Origin: Dysgonamonadaceae bacterium
Lineage (GTDB): Bacteria; Bacteroidota; Bacteroidia; Bacteroidales; Azobacteroidaceae
Direction of reading: 5' to 3'
Length of the DNA stretch: 16,679 nucleotides
NCBI GenBank assembly: GCA_031258895.1
Contig: JAIRMF010000052.1
Coordinates: forward strand, 1 to 16,679
Shown piece by piece: positions 1 to 7,437 of this stretch; position 1 is the stretch's first letter; each line of letters opens with the position of its first letter. The position numbers and the translations under genes were made by a program. Below the pieces are notes generated by a model that saw nothing but the letters and a program-made list of their open reading frames with translations, had not been told where the DNA came from and searched no databases.

Positions 1-2
1 AA

Positions 3-323
3 ACTATAACTACCGTCAGAGTGAACATGCCCGAAAACAGAAAGGTCTATACAAAGACATTATTCCTTACAGAAATGCATCAGGCTATTAAACCGCTTTT
101 CGAACCGGAGATACTCTGCACATGATTTGGGAGGCGCATTGACGAAGTCAGGAACAGGTACAATAATAACAAAAACGCCATAGATATATTATTTCTCCGA
201 CCGGATAAAAAAAAGATTTGCGGTGTTGAAAAAAATCAACAACTTCGCAAAGAGTTATTTGAAACAATGCAAGGCGTAGCAAACAAGCACATTTCGCTCG
301 TTACTATGTCGTTATCCGTTTAA
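3..323 (+). pseudogene. Probable gene remnant, C-terminal part, interrupted by one TGA
   Basis: The third forward frame is open from the window edge to a TGA at 123-125, then open again to a TAA at 321-323. Both halves look protein-like: the first ends ...FEPEILCT and the second contains RRIDEVRNRYNNN and a lysine-rich stretch around LFLRPDKKK. Because both lie in one frame and are split by a single stop, a nonsense-mutated or decaying gene whose start lies left of the window is the simplest reading. The region is visibly more AT-rich than the genes that follow. I do not recognise the family. It could also be two unrelated chance open stretches, so confidence is low. Apart from this and the promoter at 377-384, nothing was seen in 1-413. 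Confidence 0.3.
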
Positions 324-376
324 GTTCGCTTTTTCGTAAATTTCTGAAAGAGAGGGGGAATTTTGGAAAAAATCAC

Positions 377-384
377 TATCTTTG
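377..384 (+). promoter_or_regulatory. Bacteroidota -7 promoter box (TATCTTTG)
   Basis: TATCTTTG matches the TAnnTTTG -7 consensus of the Bacteroidota primary sigma factor. It lies 29 bases before the ATG at 414 of the GH63-like gene. No good -33 TTTG was found at the expected distance. The box argues against the upstream in-frame TTG at 363 as a start, since that TTG precedes the promoter. Confidence 0.6.
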
Positions 385-413
385 CACCCTGTTTCACCAT
401 AACACCATACACA

Positions 414-2381
414 ATGAAGGCGACAATAAAACTGTTTACAGTAGTACTCGTTCTATCGGTATCGTTACAGGCGTGCAAAAACAACGCCGAAGTAACATCC
501 TCAAAAACACCGCAGGAAATATACGAAGACCTGCAAAAAGACCTCGCAATAGACTGGAATACATGGGATACCCGTTCCGTCCTGACGCACGTATACCTCC
601 CGCACGGCGCGGCAATCGACATAAATCTAATCGACCCGAGCGGCACAAGGAAAGATAAGTTCCAGGTCGGGGAAAGAGGCAAAGACGCGCCCGTGCTGCA
701 CCCCGGAACGCATACTTTCGACGGCACATACACAGACGTCTCGGTAGAGTGGAAGGGGCTAAAACTGCGCGTGCAAAGCACAGCGCTCAATAGAGAGAAC
801 CTGATATTAATCAGCCCGTTACACGGGAGCGCAAAGGGCGGCAAGATAATCATTAAGCCGCAGTCGGTATGGTTCCGCGCAAACAAAATCAATGTGTCCG
901 AGAATATATTTAATATCGCTCCGCTCGGTGAAGAATTAACGTTCGCAGGTCATGTGGACGGCAAGTACGAAAAAACAAACGATAACGAAATAGTGATGTC
1001 GGCAGACGAGCCTACCGTTGTCTGTATCGGATGGAACATGAGTATAGAAACGGCAAGCAAGACAATGCAGCAGGTAGCGGAAAACATTGAAAAGGCAGAC
1101 AGAGAACAGTACGGCCAATGTTACGACGTATACAACGCAATGCGAAACGTACTCGCCTGGGACAACATCTACGACCCAACTATCAACCGCGTCATAACGC
1201 CGGTAAGCAGGATATGGAACGTAGGATGGAGCTCAAACCCCTCGCTCGGTGGATTCGTACTGTTCTGCTGGGACACCTATTTCGCATCAATGATGCTCTC
1301 GACGTCAAGCCGCGAACTTGCATACGCAAACGCAGCAGAAATAACAAACGCCATCACCGAAAACGGCTTCGTACCAAACTTTTACGCAGTAAACAACTAC
1401 AAATCCCGCGACCGCTCACAACCGCCCGTGGGGTCGATGGCGGTCTGGATGCTCTATATGAAGTATCACGACAAGTGGTTCCTCGAACTCGTGTACGACA
1501 AGCTGTTGTCATGGAACCGCTGGTGGCACAACAACAGGCAAACGGACGGCCTCCTCTGCTGGGGCAGCAGTCCGTTCGAGAAAGTCACGTACAGATGGTG
1601 GGAAAGCAAAGGGGTGAACGAAACGGAAGGCGGGGCGCTGGAATCCGGTCTCGACAACTCACACATGTACGACAACATACCGTTCGACAGCAAAAAACAC
1701 CAGCAAAAGCTAAACGACGTAGGACTCACCAGCCTCTACATCATGGATTGTAATATATTATCAAAGATCGCGCAACTGCTCGGCAAAAGCCACAACGAAC
1801 GCGAACTATTCGAACGCGCACAATATTATACCAAAAACATGGCCAAGACATGGGACGAGGAAACCGGCTTCTACTATAACCGGCACACAGACGCCGGCGA
1901 GCTCGACCGCCGAATATCGCCCACCAACTTCTACCCGATGCTCGCAGAAATACCAACCCAGGCCCAGGCAGAACGCATGGTCAATAAACACCTCCTCAAC
2001 CCCGAAGAATTCTGGGGCGAGTGGGTTATACCCGCTACCCCGCGCAATGACCCTGCGTACAAGGACAACACTTACTGGCGTGGACGCATCTGGGCTCCGT
2101 TAAACTTCCTCGTCTACGCCGGACTGTGCAACTATGACCTCCCCGACGCGCGTAAAGCGTTCGCCGAGAAGTCCAAAAACCTCCTCCTTAAAACCTGGCT
2201 CGAGCACGGATATGTCTTTGAGAACTACAATGCCGAGACAGGCAAAGGCGACGACGTTGAAAACAGCGACAAGTTTTACCACTGGGGCGCCCTACTCGGC
2301 TTCATCACACTGATAGAGGAAGGATACTACATTGAAGACGACTCCCGGCCGGAAACAACTAACCACAAAGGCGGTAACTGA
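414..2381 (+). CDS. GH63 / MGH1-like (alpha/alpha)6-barrel glycoside hydrolase, lipoprotein
   Basis: Predicted inverting alpha-glycosidase of the GH63 group (relatives: E. coli YgjK, mannosylglycerate hydrolase, processing glucosidases), 655 residues. Residues 1-21 form a lipoprotein signal with lipobox LQAC (Cys21), so it should be anchored in an envelope membrane. Residues about 25-230 look like the beta-rich N-terminal domain; about 235-655 is the helical barrel. Family landmarks are FCWDTYF (Asp287), ESGLDNS (Glu410, Asp414) and FENYNAETG (Glu603). By analogy with GH63 enzymes Asp414 would be the general acid and Glu603 the base; that is inferred from motif position. Start: the ATG at 414 gives a proper signal peptide behind the -7 box; the in-frame TTG at 363 would add 17 residues and lies upstream of the promoter. 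No SusC/SusD pair is nearby. The family is secure, the substrate (glucoside, galactoside or mannosylglycerate-like) unknown. Confidence 0.85.
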   Translation: MKATIKLFTVVLVLSVSLQACKNNAEVTSSKTPQEIYEDLQKDLAIDWNTWDTRSVLTHVYLPHGAAIDINLIDPSGTRKDKFQVGERGKDAPVLHPGTHTFDGTYTDVSVEWKGLKLRVQSTALNRENLILISPLHGSAKGGKIIIKPQSVWFRANKINVSENIFNIAPLGEELTFAGHVDGKYEKTNDNEIVMSADEPTVVCIGWNMSIETASKTMQQVAENIEKADREQYGQCYDVYNAMRNVLAWDNIYDPTINRVITPVSRIWNVGWSSNPSLGGFVLFCWDTYFASMMLSTSSRELAYANAAEITNAITENGFVPNFYAVNNYKSRDRSQPPVGSMAVWMLYMKYHDKWFLELVYDKLLSWNRWWHNNRQTDGLLCWGSSPFEKVTYRWWESKGVNETEGGALESGLDNSHMYDNIPFDSKKHQQKLNDVGLTSLYIMDCNILSKIAQLLGKSHNERELFERAQYYTKNMAKTWDEETGFYYNRHTDAGELDRRISPTNFYPMLAEIPTQAQAERMVNKHLLNPEEFWGEWVIPATPRNDPAYKDNTYWRGRIWAPLNFLVYAGLCNYDLPDARKAFAEKSKNLLLKTWLEHGYVFENYNAETGKGDDVENSDKFYHWGALLGFITLIEEGYYIEDDSRPETTNHKGGN

Positions 2382-2461
2382 TAACAGGCCAAAACAGGAC
2401 AAGTAATATACACAATATTAATTGATAATAACGGTACGAACAGTACTCAACAGCAAACATT

Positions 2462-3706
2462 ATGGCAACAATCAAACCTTTCCGCGGCCTGCGTCCACCC
2501 GCACAATACGCAGCCCAGATAGCCTCACGCCCCTATGACGTCCTAAACTCCCAAGAAGCGCGGGACGAAGCGCACGGTAACGAAAAGTCTCTCTACCACA
2601 TCATTCGACCCGAAATAGACTTCCCAATCGGGATAGACGAACACGACCCTGCGGTCTATCAAAAAGCGGCCGAGAACTTCAAAAAGTTCCAGGAAAACGG
2701 GTGGCTCGTACAGGACGAGACGGAGAACTACTACATCTATGCGCAGACTATGAACGATAAGACGCAGTTCGGTATAGTCGCCTGCATGTCGATAGATGAT
2801 TACTTAGACGACAGAATAAAAAAGCACGAACTGACCCGACACGACAAAGAGGAAGATCGAATGAAGCACGTCCGAATTAACGACGCCAACATCGAGCCGG
2901 TGTTCCTTGCATACCCCGATAACAAGTTCATCAACTGGGTCGTCTCCTACATCGCACGCAGTAAGCCGGAATACGACTTCATCTCCCCGGACGGTATCCA
3001 ACACCGGCTCTGGGTAATCAAAGACTACCGGTTCATCAAGGACATAACAGAACGTTTTTCCGAGATCCCGTACATGTACATCGCCGACGGACACCACCGC
3101 ACAGCAGCTGCCGCACTCGTCGGCGCGGAAAAGGCGCGCACAAACCCCAACCACACCGGCAATGAAGAATATAACTATTTCATGGCAGTGTGCTTCCCTG
3201 CCTCACAGCTGACGATAATGGATTACAACCGCCTGATCAGCGACCTGAACAACCAAACGCCCGACGATATCCTCGACCGCCTGAAAGTTAATTTCAGCGT
3301 ATTCGACATGGGCGAGAATCAATACAAACCCGCACGCTTACATAACTTCTCACTATACCTGTCCGGTCACTGGTACTCGCTCGATGTACACAGAGACGCC
3401 TACGACAGGAACGACCCGATAAGCGCCCTCGACGTCACAATCAGCTCGAAACTGATACTCGATGAGATATTCGGTATCAAAGACTTACGCTCCGACAAGC
3501 GTATAGACTTCGTAGGCGGTATCCGTGGTCTCGATGAGTTACGTCGCAGAGTGTACAGCGGAGAAATGGCGGTCGCACTGGCGCTCTATCCCGTTACAAT
3601 GCAACAACTAATGGATGTTGCAAATACAGGCAATATCATGCCGCCAAAAACTACCTGGTTCGAACCCAAACTCCGCTCCGGACTCGTAATCCACAAATTA
3701 AGCTGA
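2462..3706 (+). CDS. DUF1015 family protein
   Basis: A 414-residue soluble protein matching DUF1015, a widespread family without an agreed function. Support: the start MATIKPFRGLRPP, the SRPYDVL segment near residue 22, and the family signature YIADGHHRTAAA with Asp209, His211, His212 and Arg213, which looks like an active or metal-binding site. The length is normal for the family. There is no signal peptide or membrane segment, so it should be cytoplasmic. It starts 80 bases after the GH63-like gene and ends 29 bases before the permease gene, with no promoter box or terminator seen in either gap, so the three may be co-transcribed. From general knowledge, Bacteroidota homologues often lie beside serine-biosynthesis genes; that neighbourhood is not present here. 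Family assignment is firm; no function is claimed. Confidence 0.88.
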   Translation: MATIKPFRGLRPPAQYAAQIASRPYDVLNSQEARDEAHGNEKSLYHIIRPEIDFPIGIDEHDPAVYQKAAENFKKFQENGWLVQDETENYYIYAQTMNDKTQFGIVACMSIDDYLDDRIKKHELTRHDKEEDRMKHVRINDANIEPVFLAYPDNKFINWVVSYIARSKPEYDFISPDGIQHRLWVIKDYRFIKDITERFSEIPYMYIADGHHRTAAAALVGAEKARTNPNHTGNEEYNYFMAVCFPASQLTIMDYNRLISDLNNQTPDDILDRLKVNFSVFDMGENQYKPARLHNFSLYLSGHWYSLDVHRDAYDRNDPISALDVTISSKLILDEIFGIKDLRSDKRIDFVGGIRGLDELRRRVYSGEMAVALALYPVTMQQLMDVANTGNIMPPKTTWFEPKLRSGLVIHKLS

Positions 3707-3735
3707 CAATAACTGTACCCAACAACAGACAAAGA

Positions 3736-4932
3736 ATGACACCGCACGTATCGTTCCGCATCATGCTGTTCCTGCAATACATGATGGTAGCCGTCTGGTG
3801 GCTGCCGTACGCCGCCTATCTCACAAGAGCCGGAATCCCCGACGGTACAAGAGACATAGCGCTAAGCGCGATGGCCGTAGGCTTCATGGCGTCGTCAATA
3901 GTAGGAGCGTTCGCGGACAGATACTTCGCCTCGCAAAAAGTGCTCGCCGTAAGCAATCTGTCTGTATCCGCCCTCCTTGCATGTGCAGGCCTGACAAACA
4001 ACGCACGCCTGACAATCATACTCGTGTTCGCCGTCATGATAATATACATGCCGACATGGGCGCTAACGGGTTCCATAGTACTAAAACACATAAAACAGGA
4101 ACAGTTCCCCCGCATAAGACTGTTCGGAACACTCGGCTGGGTGGCGTCGGGACTATTTAGCGTGCTGTTCGTTAACGCCTTCAATATGCACGACTTCGAC
4201 GGAAGCAATGTCACATTCCTGTGCGGTAGCGGGGTAGCCCTGACAGCAGCCGCGTTCGACCTAACACTGCCAAACACTCCCCCAAACAAAAACCAGGAAA
4301 AGTTCTCCATAATAAACATACTCGGATTCAAAGCCTTCACACTGCTGAAAAACCGTAACTTCCTTACGCTGTTCATCTGCACGTTCACCTCTGTGCTCGG
4401 CTACGCGCTCTACTATACATACGCAGGACTCTTCTTTAGCGAACAGCAGTACCAATACGTAACCGGCACCATCGTCCTGGGGCAGGTAGGGGAAGTGGCA
4501 TTTCTATTCCTGACAACAACAATACTCCTGAAGTTCGGATTCAAACGCACTATGCTAATCGGACTTGGTGCGATGGTGGTCAGGTATGGCTCGTTCTGGT
4601 GGGGCAGTGTGGCAGGCGGCGACGCGTTCTACGTGACAGGGGTGATGCTACATGGCGTCATATTCGGGTTGTACTTCACCGCAGGGCAAATATACACCGA
4701 CAAGATAGCCCCGTCGCACCTCAGAGCACAGGCACAGGGACTGATGGCCTTTCTTGTTTGGGGTGTTGCACTGCTAACTGGGAACTTTCTATGCAGTAAA
4801 CTAATAGCGATCAATGCCACTACCGACTGTGTGACCGTCACACATGCCTGGTCCGCAATATTCGGTACGGTAACAATATTCTCAGCCATCCTCTGGATAG
4901 CCTTCGCCTTCTCCTATAAATACGATAAATAA
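3736..4932 (+). CDS. Major facilitator superfamily permease, NupG-like nucleoside:H+ symporter family
   Basis: A 398-residue polytopic inner-membrane protein with about twelve hydrophobic segments. It follows the layout of E. coli NupG/XapB: an N-terminal FLQYMMVAVWWLPY-like first helix, the IRLFGTLGWV motif near the start of TM5, the central loop phrase LGFKAFTLLKNRN between the two six-helix halves, a second-half helix with GQVGEVAFLF, and IAPSHLRAQAQGLMAF near TM11. These correspond to recognisable NupG segments, so a proton-coupled nucleoside transporter is the best guess, but members of this family in Bacteroidota may carry other substrates. It follows the DUF1015 gene by 29 bases. Next to a sugar-releasing lipoprotein, uptake of a released glycoside or nucleoside product is conceivable but is only inference. 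Confidence 0.8.
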   Translation: MTPHVSFRIMLFLQYMMVAVWWLPYAAYLTRAGIPDGTRDIALSAMAVGFMASSIVGAFADRYFASQKVLAVSNLSVSALLACAGLTNNARLTIILVFAVMIIYMPTWALTGSIVLKHIKQEQFPRIRLFGTLGWVASGLFSVLFVNAFNMHDFDGSNVTFLCGSGVALTAAAFDLTLPNTPPNKNQEKFSIINILGFKAFTLLKNRNFLTLFICTFTSVLGYALYYTYAGLFFSEQQYQYVTGTIVLGQVGEVAFLFLTTTILLKFGFKRTMLIGLGAMVVRYGSFWWGSVAGGDAFYVTGVMLHGVIFGLYFTAGQIYTDKIAPSHLRAQAQGLMAFLVWGVALLTGNFLCSKLIAINATTDCVTVTHAWSAIFGTVTIFSAILWIAFAFSYKYDK

Positions 4933-4972
4933 CGTCACCTCGAAAAAAATACTGCGTCTCGGAAAAAAGTAT

Positions 4973-4980
4973 TACCTTTG
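4973..4980 (+). promoter_or_regulatory. Bacteroidota -7 promoter box (TACCTTTG)
   Basis: TACCTTTG matches TAnnTTTG exactly and ends 31 bases before the ATG of the small lipoprotein gene at 5012. No clear -33 TTTG is visible upstream. An imperfect direct repeat (CTCGAAAAAAATACT, then CTCGGAAAAAAGTATT about 20 bases later) spans 4939-4974 just upstream; its meaning is unknown. The box implies that the lipoprotein and the flavoenzyme after it form a transcription unit separate from the permease gene. Confidence 0.6.
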
Positions 4981-5011
4981 CGGATTATTAACAATCAAAA
5001 AAGACATAACA

Positions 5012-5593
5012 ATGAAACAGCTTAACACAACCATCAAAACAATACTACCACTAATCTGTGTAGTAATGCTCCTCTCATGTGAAGAAATCAAAAACCTCAC
5101 AACACTCGAAATCCCTGTCAAAGCACTCGAAATCAACTTTAACGCCGCAACCCCCGAAAATATCCCCGACGTCCGGCAAAGCACAGCAGCAACAGAACCC
5201 GGAATGCGCACCTTCAACGGTAAAGATACAATCAAAATAGACTCCGAAGAATTCGAACCGTACGCAAAATACGCCAACCTCGTCAAGTTAATCAAAGTCT
5301 CCGACGTGAAAGTGACAATCACTTCCGATAACGGTGGCAGCGTCTGCAAAAACGTTACACTCAAATCGTCAGCCCTAAACTCGTCGTGGAGCTGCGAGGA
5401 ATACGCGCTTAACACACCGGTGCAGGCCAGCCAGGAACTTAATGACCTCATACATAAACTGCTCGACGCAGTGCTCCAAGAAGACGATATAGACTTCGAA
5501 TTCTATGGCGAAACAGACGCCCCAAACGGTAGCAAGATAAACATCAAACTCACAATCAACGGCGTGCTGACCGTGCAACTGCTGAAAGATTGA
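5012..5593 (+). CDS. Small lipoprotein of unknown function
   Basis: Predicted 193-residue lipoprotein. Residues 1-23 are a basic then hydrophobic signal ending in lipobox LLSC (Cys23), followed directly by Glu-Glu, an acidic start seen in some Bacteroidota surface lipoproteins. The mature part is soluble and alternates beta-like segments (VKVTITSDNG near residues 99-108, IKLTINGVLTVQLL at the C-terminus), suggesting a small beta-sandwich; this is inference. There are two cysteines in the mature part (in SVCKNV and SWSCEE) that could pair. I do not recognise the family. It has its own -7 box, and its stop lies 26 bases before the flavoenzyme ATG, so the two are probably one unit. Confidence 0.75.
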   Translation: MKQLNTTIKTILPLICVVMLLSCEEIKNLTTLEIPVKALEINFNAATPENIPDVRQSTAATEPGMRTFNGKDTIKIDSEEFEPYAKYANLVKLIKVSDVKVTITSDNGGSVCKNVTLKSSALNSSWSCEEYALNTPVQASQELNDLIHKLLDAVLQEDDIDFEFYGETDAPNGSKINIKLTINGVLTVQLLKD

Positions 5594-5619
5594 AAACTAC
5601 ACGACTGCAAAACCTGTTT

Positions 5620-6564
5620 ATGAATCACAGACTTACAGAACTCCTGGACATAAAATACCCCATAATACAAGGTGGTATGGTGTGGTGCTGCGGCTGGCAA
5701 CTCGCCTCTGCAGTGAGTAATAATGGCGGACTTGGATTGCTCGGTGCAGGCTCAATGACTCCCGAAACCCTCCGTGAACATATCAAGAAATGTCGCGCTG
5801 CTACCGTCCAACCGTTCGGAGTAAACGTGCCGCTGCTCTATAAAGACGTTGACGGTATCATGAAAGTCGTGATGGAGGAAAAGGTGCCAATAGTGGTAAG
5901 CTCGGCAGGAAACCCGAAAACGTGGACAAAACAACTGCAAGAAGAAGGAATAACAGTACTGCATGTGGTATCAAGTTCCAAATTCGCACAAAAAGCAGAA
6001 GAAGCCGGCGTGAATGCCATTATTGCCGAAGGGTTCGAAGCAGGAGGACATAACGGACGAGAAGAAACAACAACCATGGCGCTGATTCCACAGGTCCGTT
6101 CCGCCGTCTCACTGCCACTCGTCGCTGCCGGCGGTATCGCCACCGGCTCGCAAATGCTCGCCGCACTCTGTCTCGGAGCCGACGGCGTGCAAATAGGTAC
6201 GCTTTTCGCCCTCTCGGAAGAAAGCTCGGCATCGCCCGAATTCAAACAAATCTGCACCAATCTTAAAGAAGGCGATACGCAACTTGTACTGAAAAAACTC
6301 TCTCCCACAAGACTGATCAAAAACGCCTTCTGCGAGAAAATAAAGGAAGCCGAAGACCGTGGGGCAGCTGCCGAAGAACTGTTGGAAATCGTAGGCAAAG
6401 GCCGTACCAAACTCGGTATCTTTGAAGGAAATATGACCGACGGAGAACTCGAAATCGGACAAGTAGCCTCACTGATTCGAAAAATCGAACCGGTCGAAAA
6501 CATTATTCGCCGCCTCATCGACGAATACAACCTTACTCTCGGAAGACTAAAACCGGTGCTTTAG
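5620..6564 (+). CDS. FMN-dependent enoyl-ACP reductase FabK-like / nitronate monooxygenase family
   Basis: A 314-residue TIM-barrel flavoprotein. Motifs align along their length with pneumococcal FabK: YPIIQGGMVW (13-22), GGLGLLGAG (36-44), PFGVNVPLL (65-73), SSAGNP (94-99), AEGFEAGGHNG (136-146) with the family catalytic His144, VAAGGIATG (168-176, phosphate binding) and GADGVQIGT (186-194). It would reduce enoyl-ACP in fatty-acid elongation if a true FabK, or oxidise nitronates if a nitronate monooxygenase; the motifs alone favour FabK but do not exclude the other. Start: the ATG at 5620 gives MNHRLTELLDIKYP, matching the family N-terminus. A longer form from TTG 5590 would overlap the previous stop and adds ten residues unlike the family. 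It is probably co-transcribed with the lipoprotein. Confidence 0.78.
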   Translation: MNHRLTELLDIKYPIIQGGMVWCCGWQLASAVSNNGGLGLLGAGSMTPETLREHIKKCRAATVQPFGVNVPLLYKDVDGIMKVVMEEKVPIVVSSAGNPKTWTKQLQEEGITVLHVVSSSKFAQKAEEAGVNAIIAEGFEAGGHNGREETTTMALIPQVRSAVSLPLVAAGGIATGSQMLAALCLGADGVQIGTLFALSEESSASPEFKQICTNLKEGDTQLVLKKLSPTRLIKNAFCEKIKEAEDRGAAAEELLEIVGKGRTKLGIFEGNMTDGELEIGQVASLIRKIEPVENIIRRLIDEYNLTLGRLKPVL

Positions 6565-6619
6565 ACGTAGATTTTTCAATGCTTTTTCGCAGGATGTAGG
6601 AGAAGTCGTTTTTTTTTCG

Positions 6620-6627
6620 TACCTTTG
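6620..6627 (+). promoter_or_regulatory. Bacteroidota -7 promoter box (TACCTTTG)
   Basis: An exact TAnnTTTG match that ends 24 bases before the TTG start of yceD at 6652, after a run of T. It probably drives yceD-rpmF-fabH. No convincing -33 element is visible. Transcription would begin only about 15-20 bases before the start codon and just before an out-of-frame ATG at 6639. Confidence 0.6.
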
Positions 6628-6651
6628 CGCCGTTTTTAATGGGTAAGAACC

Positions 6652-7212
6652 TTGGGAAGATTCGACGTTTATAAAGTGGATTTGAAAAGCATGAAGGAGA
6701 ATACTCGGAACTACGAGTACCTTCTTGATGCACAGTATTTCTCAGATATCGAAGGCGACGATGTGCATAAAGGCAATGTTGCAGTTGTGCTCGCCGTTAC
6801 CAAACGTGAAGATATCTATGAGATGAATTTTCATCTTTCCGGTGTAGTTGTGATTCCCTGTAACCGCTGTCTTGATTGCATGGATATGCCGATAGACACC
6901 AAAGCGCGTCTGATTGCAAAATTCGGCAAGGATTATGCAGAGGAAAGCGACGAAATAGTGGTGATTCCCGAGTCAGAAGGCTATATCAATATTGCATGGT
7001 TCCTATACGAGTTTGTAGTGCTTGCGATACCCATCAAGCATGTTCATCCTCAAGGGAAATGCAACCGGCAGATGTCGGCAAAACTGCGCAAATACGCTCC
7101 AAAGACCGATGGCTACGACGGACAGGAAGAAGACCCCACGTTCACGGACAGTGACGCCGAACAACCGGTAGATCCAAGGTGGGACGCTTTGAGAAACTTC
7201 AAAGAAGAATAA
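6652..7212 (+). CDS. yceD: YceD / DUF177 family protein (TTG start)
   Basis: A 186-residue DUF177 protein. The family accompanies rpmF in most bacteria and is linked to 23S rRNA/large-subunit biogenesis; its biochemistry is unsettled. Seen here: the N-terminus GRFDVYKVDLK, the cysteine cluster CNRCLDC (Cys70, Cys73, Cys76), KFGKDYAEESDEIVVIPE, NIAWFLYEF, the HVHPQGKC segment (Cys137) and the C-terminal PRWDALRNF. The TTG at 6652 is chosen because Bacteroidota homologues begin M-G-K/R-F-D; the first in-frame ATG (6691) would remove this conserved start. The ATG at 6639 is out of frame and reaches a stop after 11 codons. rpmF follows 25 bases later. Confidence 0.85.
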   Translation: MGRFDVYKVDLKSMKENTRNYEYLLDAQYFSDIEGDDVHKGNVAVVLAVTKREDIYEMNFHLSGVVVIPCNRCLDCMDMPIDTKARLIAKFGKDYAEESDEIVVIPESEGYINIAWFLYEFVVLAIPIKHVHPQGKCNRQMSAKLRKYAPKTDGYDGQEEDPTFTDSDAEQPVDPRWDALRNFKEE

Positions 7213-7237
7213 AACAAAAATTTAATTTAATAAGAAA

Positions 7238-7435
7238 ATGGCACATCCTAAACGAAGAGTAGGCAAAACCAGAAGAGACAAACGCAGAGCGCACGACCAC
7301 GCTGTTATTCCTCAGCTTGCAATTGACCCGACAACGAGAGAATATCACTTATATCATCGTGCTCATTGGTACGAAGGTAACTTGTATTACAAAGGAAAGG
7401 TCATCATTGACAAAGCGAATACCGTCAAGGAGTGA
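7238..7435 (+). CDS. rpmF: 50S ribosomal protein L32, cysteine-free form
   Basis: A 65-residue basic protein with the standard L32 start MAHPKRRVGKTRRDKRRAH and the conserved THD/HDHAV-like segment. The C-terminal half should carry the zinc ribbon of two CxxC pairs found in the usual Bacteroidota L32. Here there is no cysteine at all: the first pair is replaced by DPTT and the second lies within RAHWYEGN, while the YYKGK after it is kept. It is therefore a zinc-independent (C-minus) L32. The position between yceD and fabH is canonical, the leader is A/T-rich without a Shine-Dalgarno, and the stop codon is two bases from the fabH ATG, indicating tight coupling. Confidence 0.95.
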   Translation: MAHPKRRVGKTRRDKRRAHDHAVIPQLAIDPTTREYHLYHRAHWYEGNLYYKGKVIIDKANTVKE

Positions 7436-7437
7436 TT

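Noticed and set aside
363..413. TTG 363 as the start of the GH63-like gene
   Set aside because: It lies upstream of the -7 box and would bury the lipoprotein signal; ATG 414 gives a standard signal peptide.
5590..5619. TTG 5590 as the start of the FabK-like gene
   Set aside because: It overlaps the lipoprotein stop and adds ten residues absent from the family; ATG 5620 fits the family N-terminus.
5838..6530. A 230-codon - strand open frame opposite the FabK-like gene
   Set aside because: The overlapping + strand gene has full family motifs; the antisense translation is serine/proline-rich with no recognisable domain.
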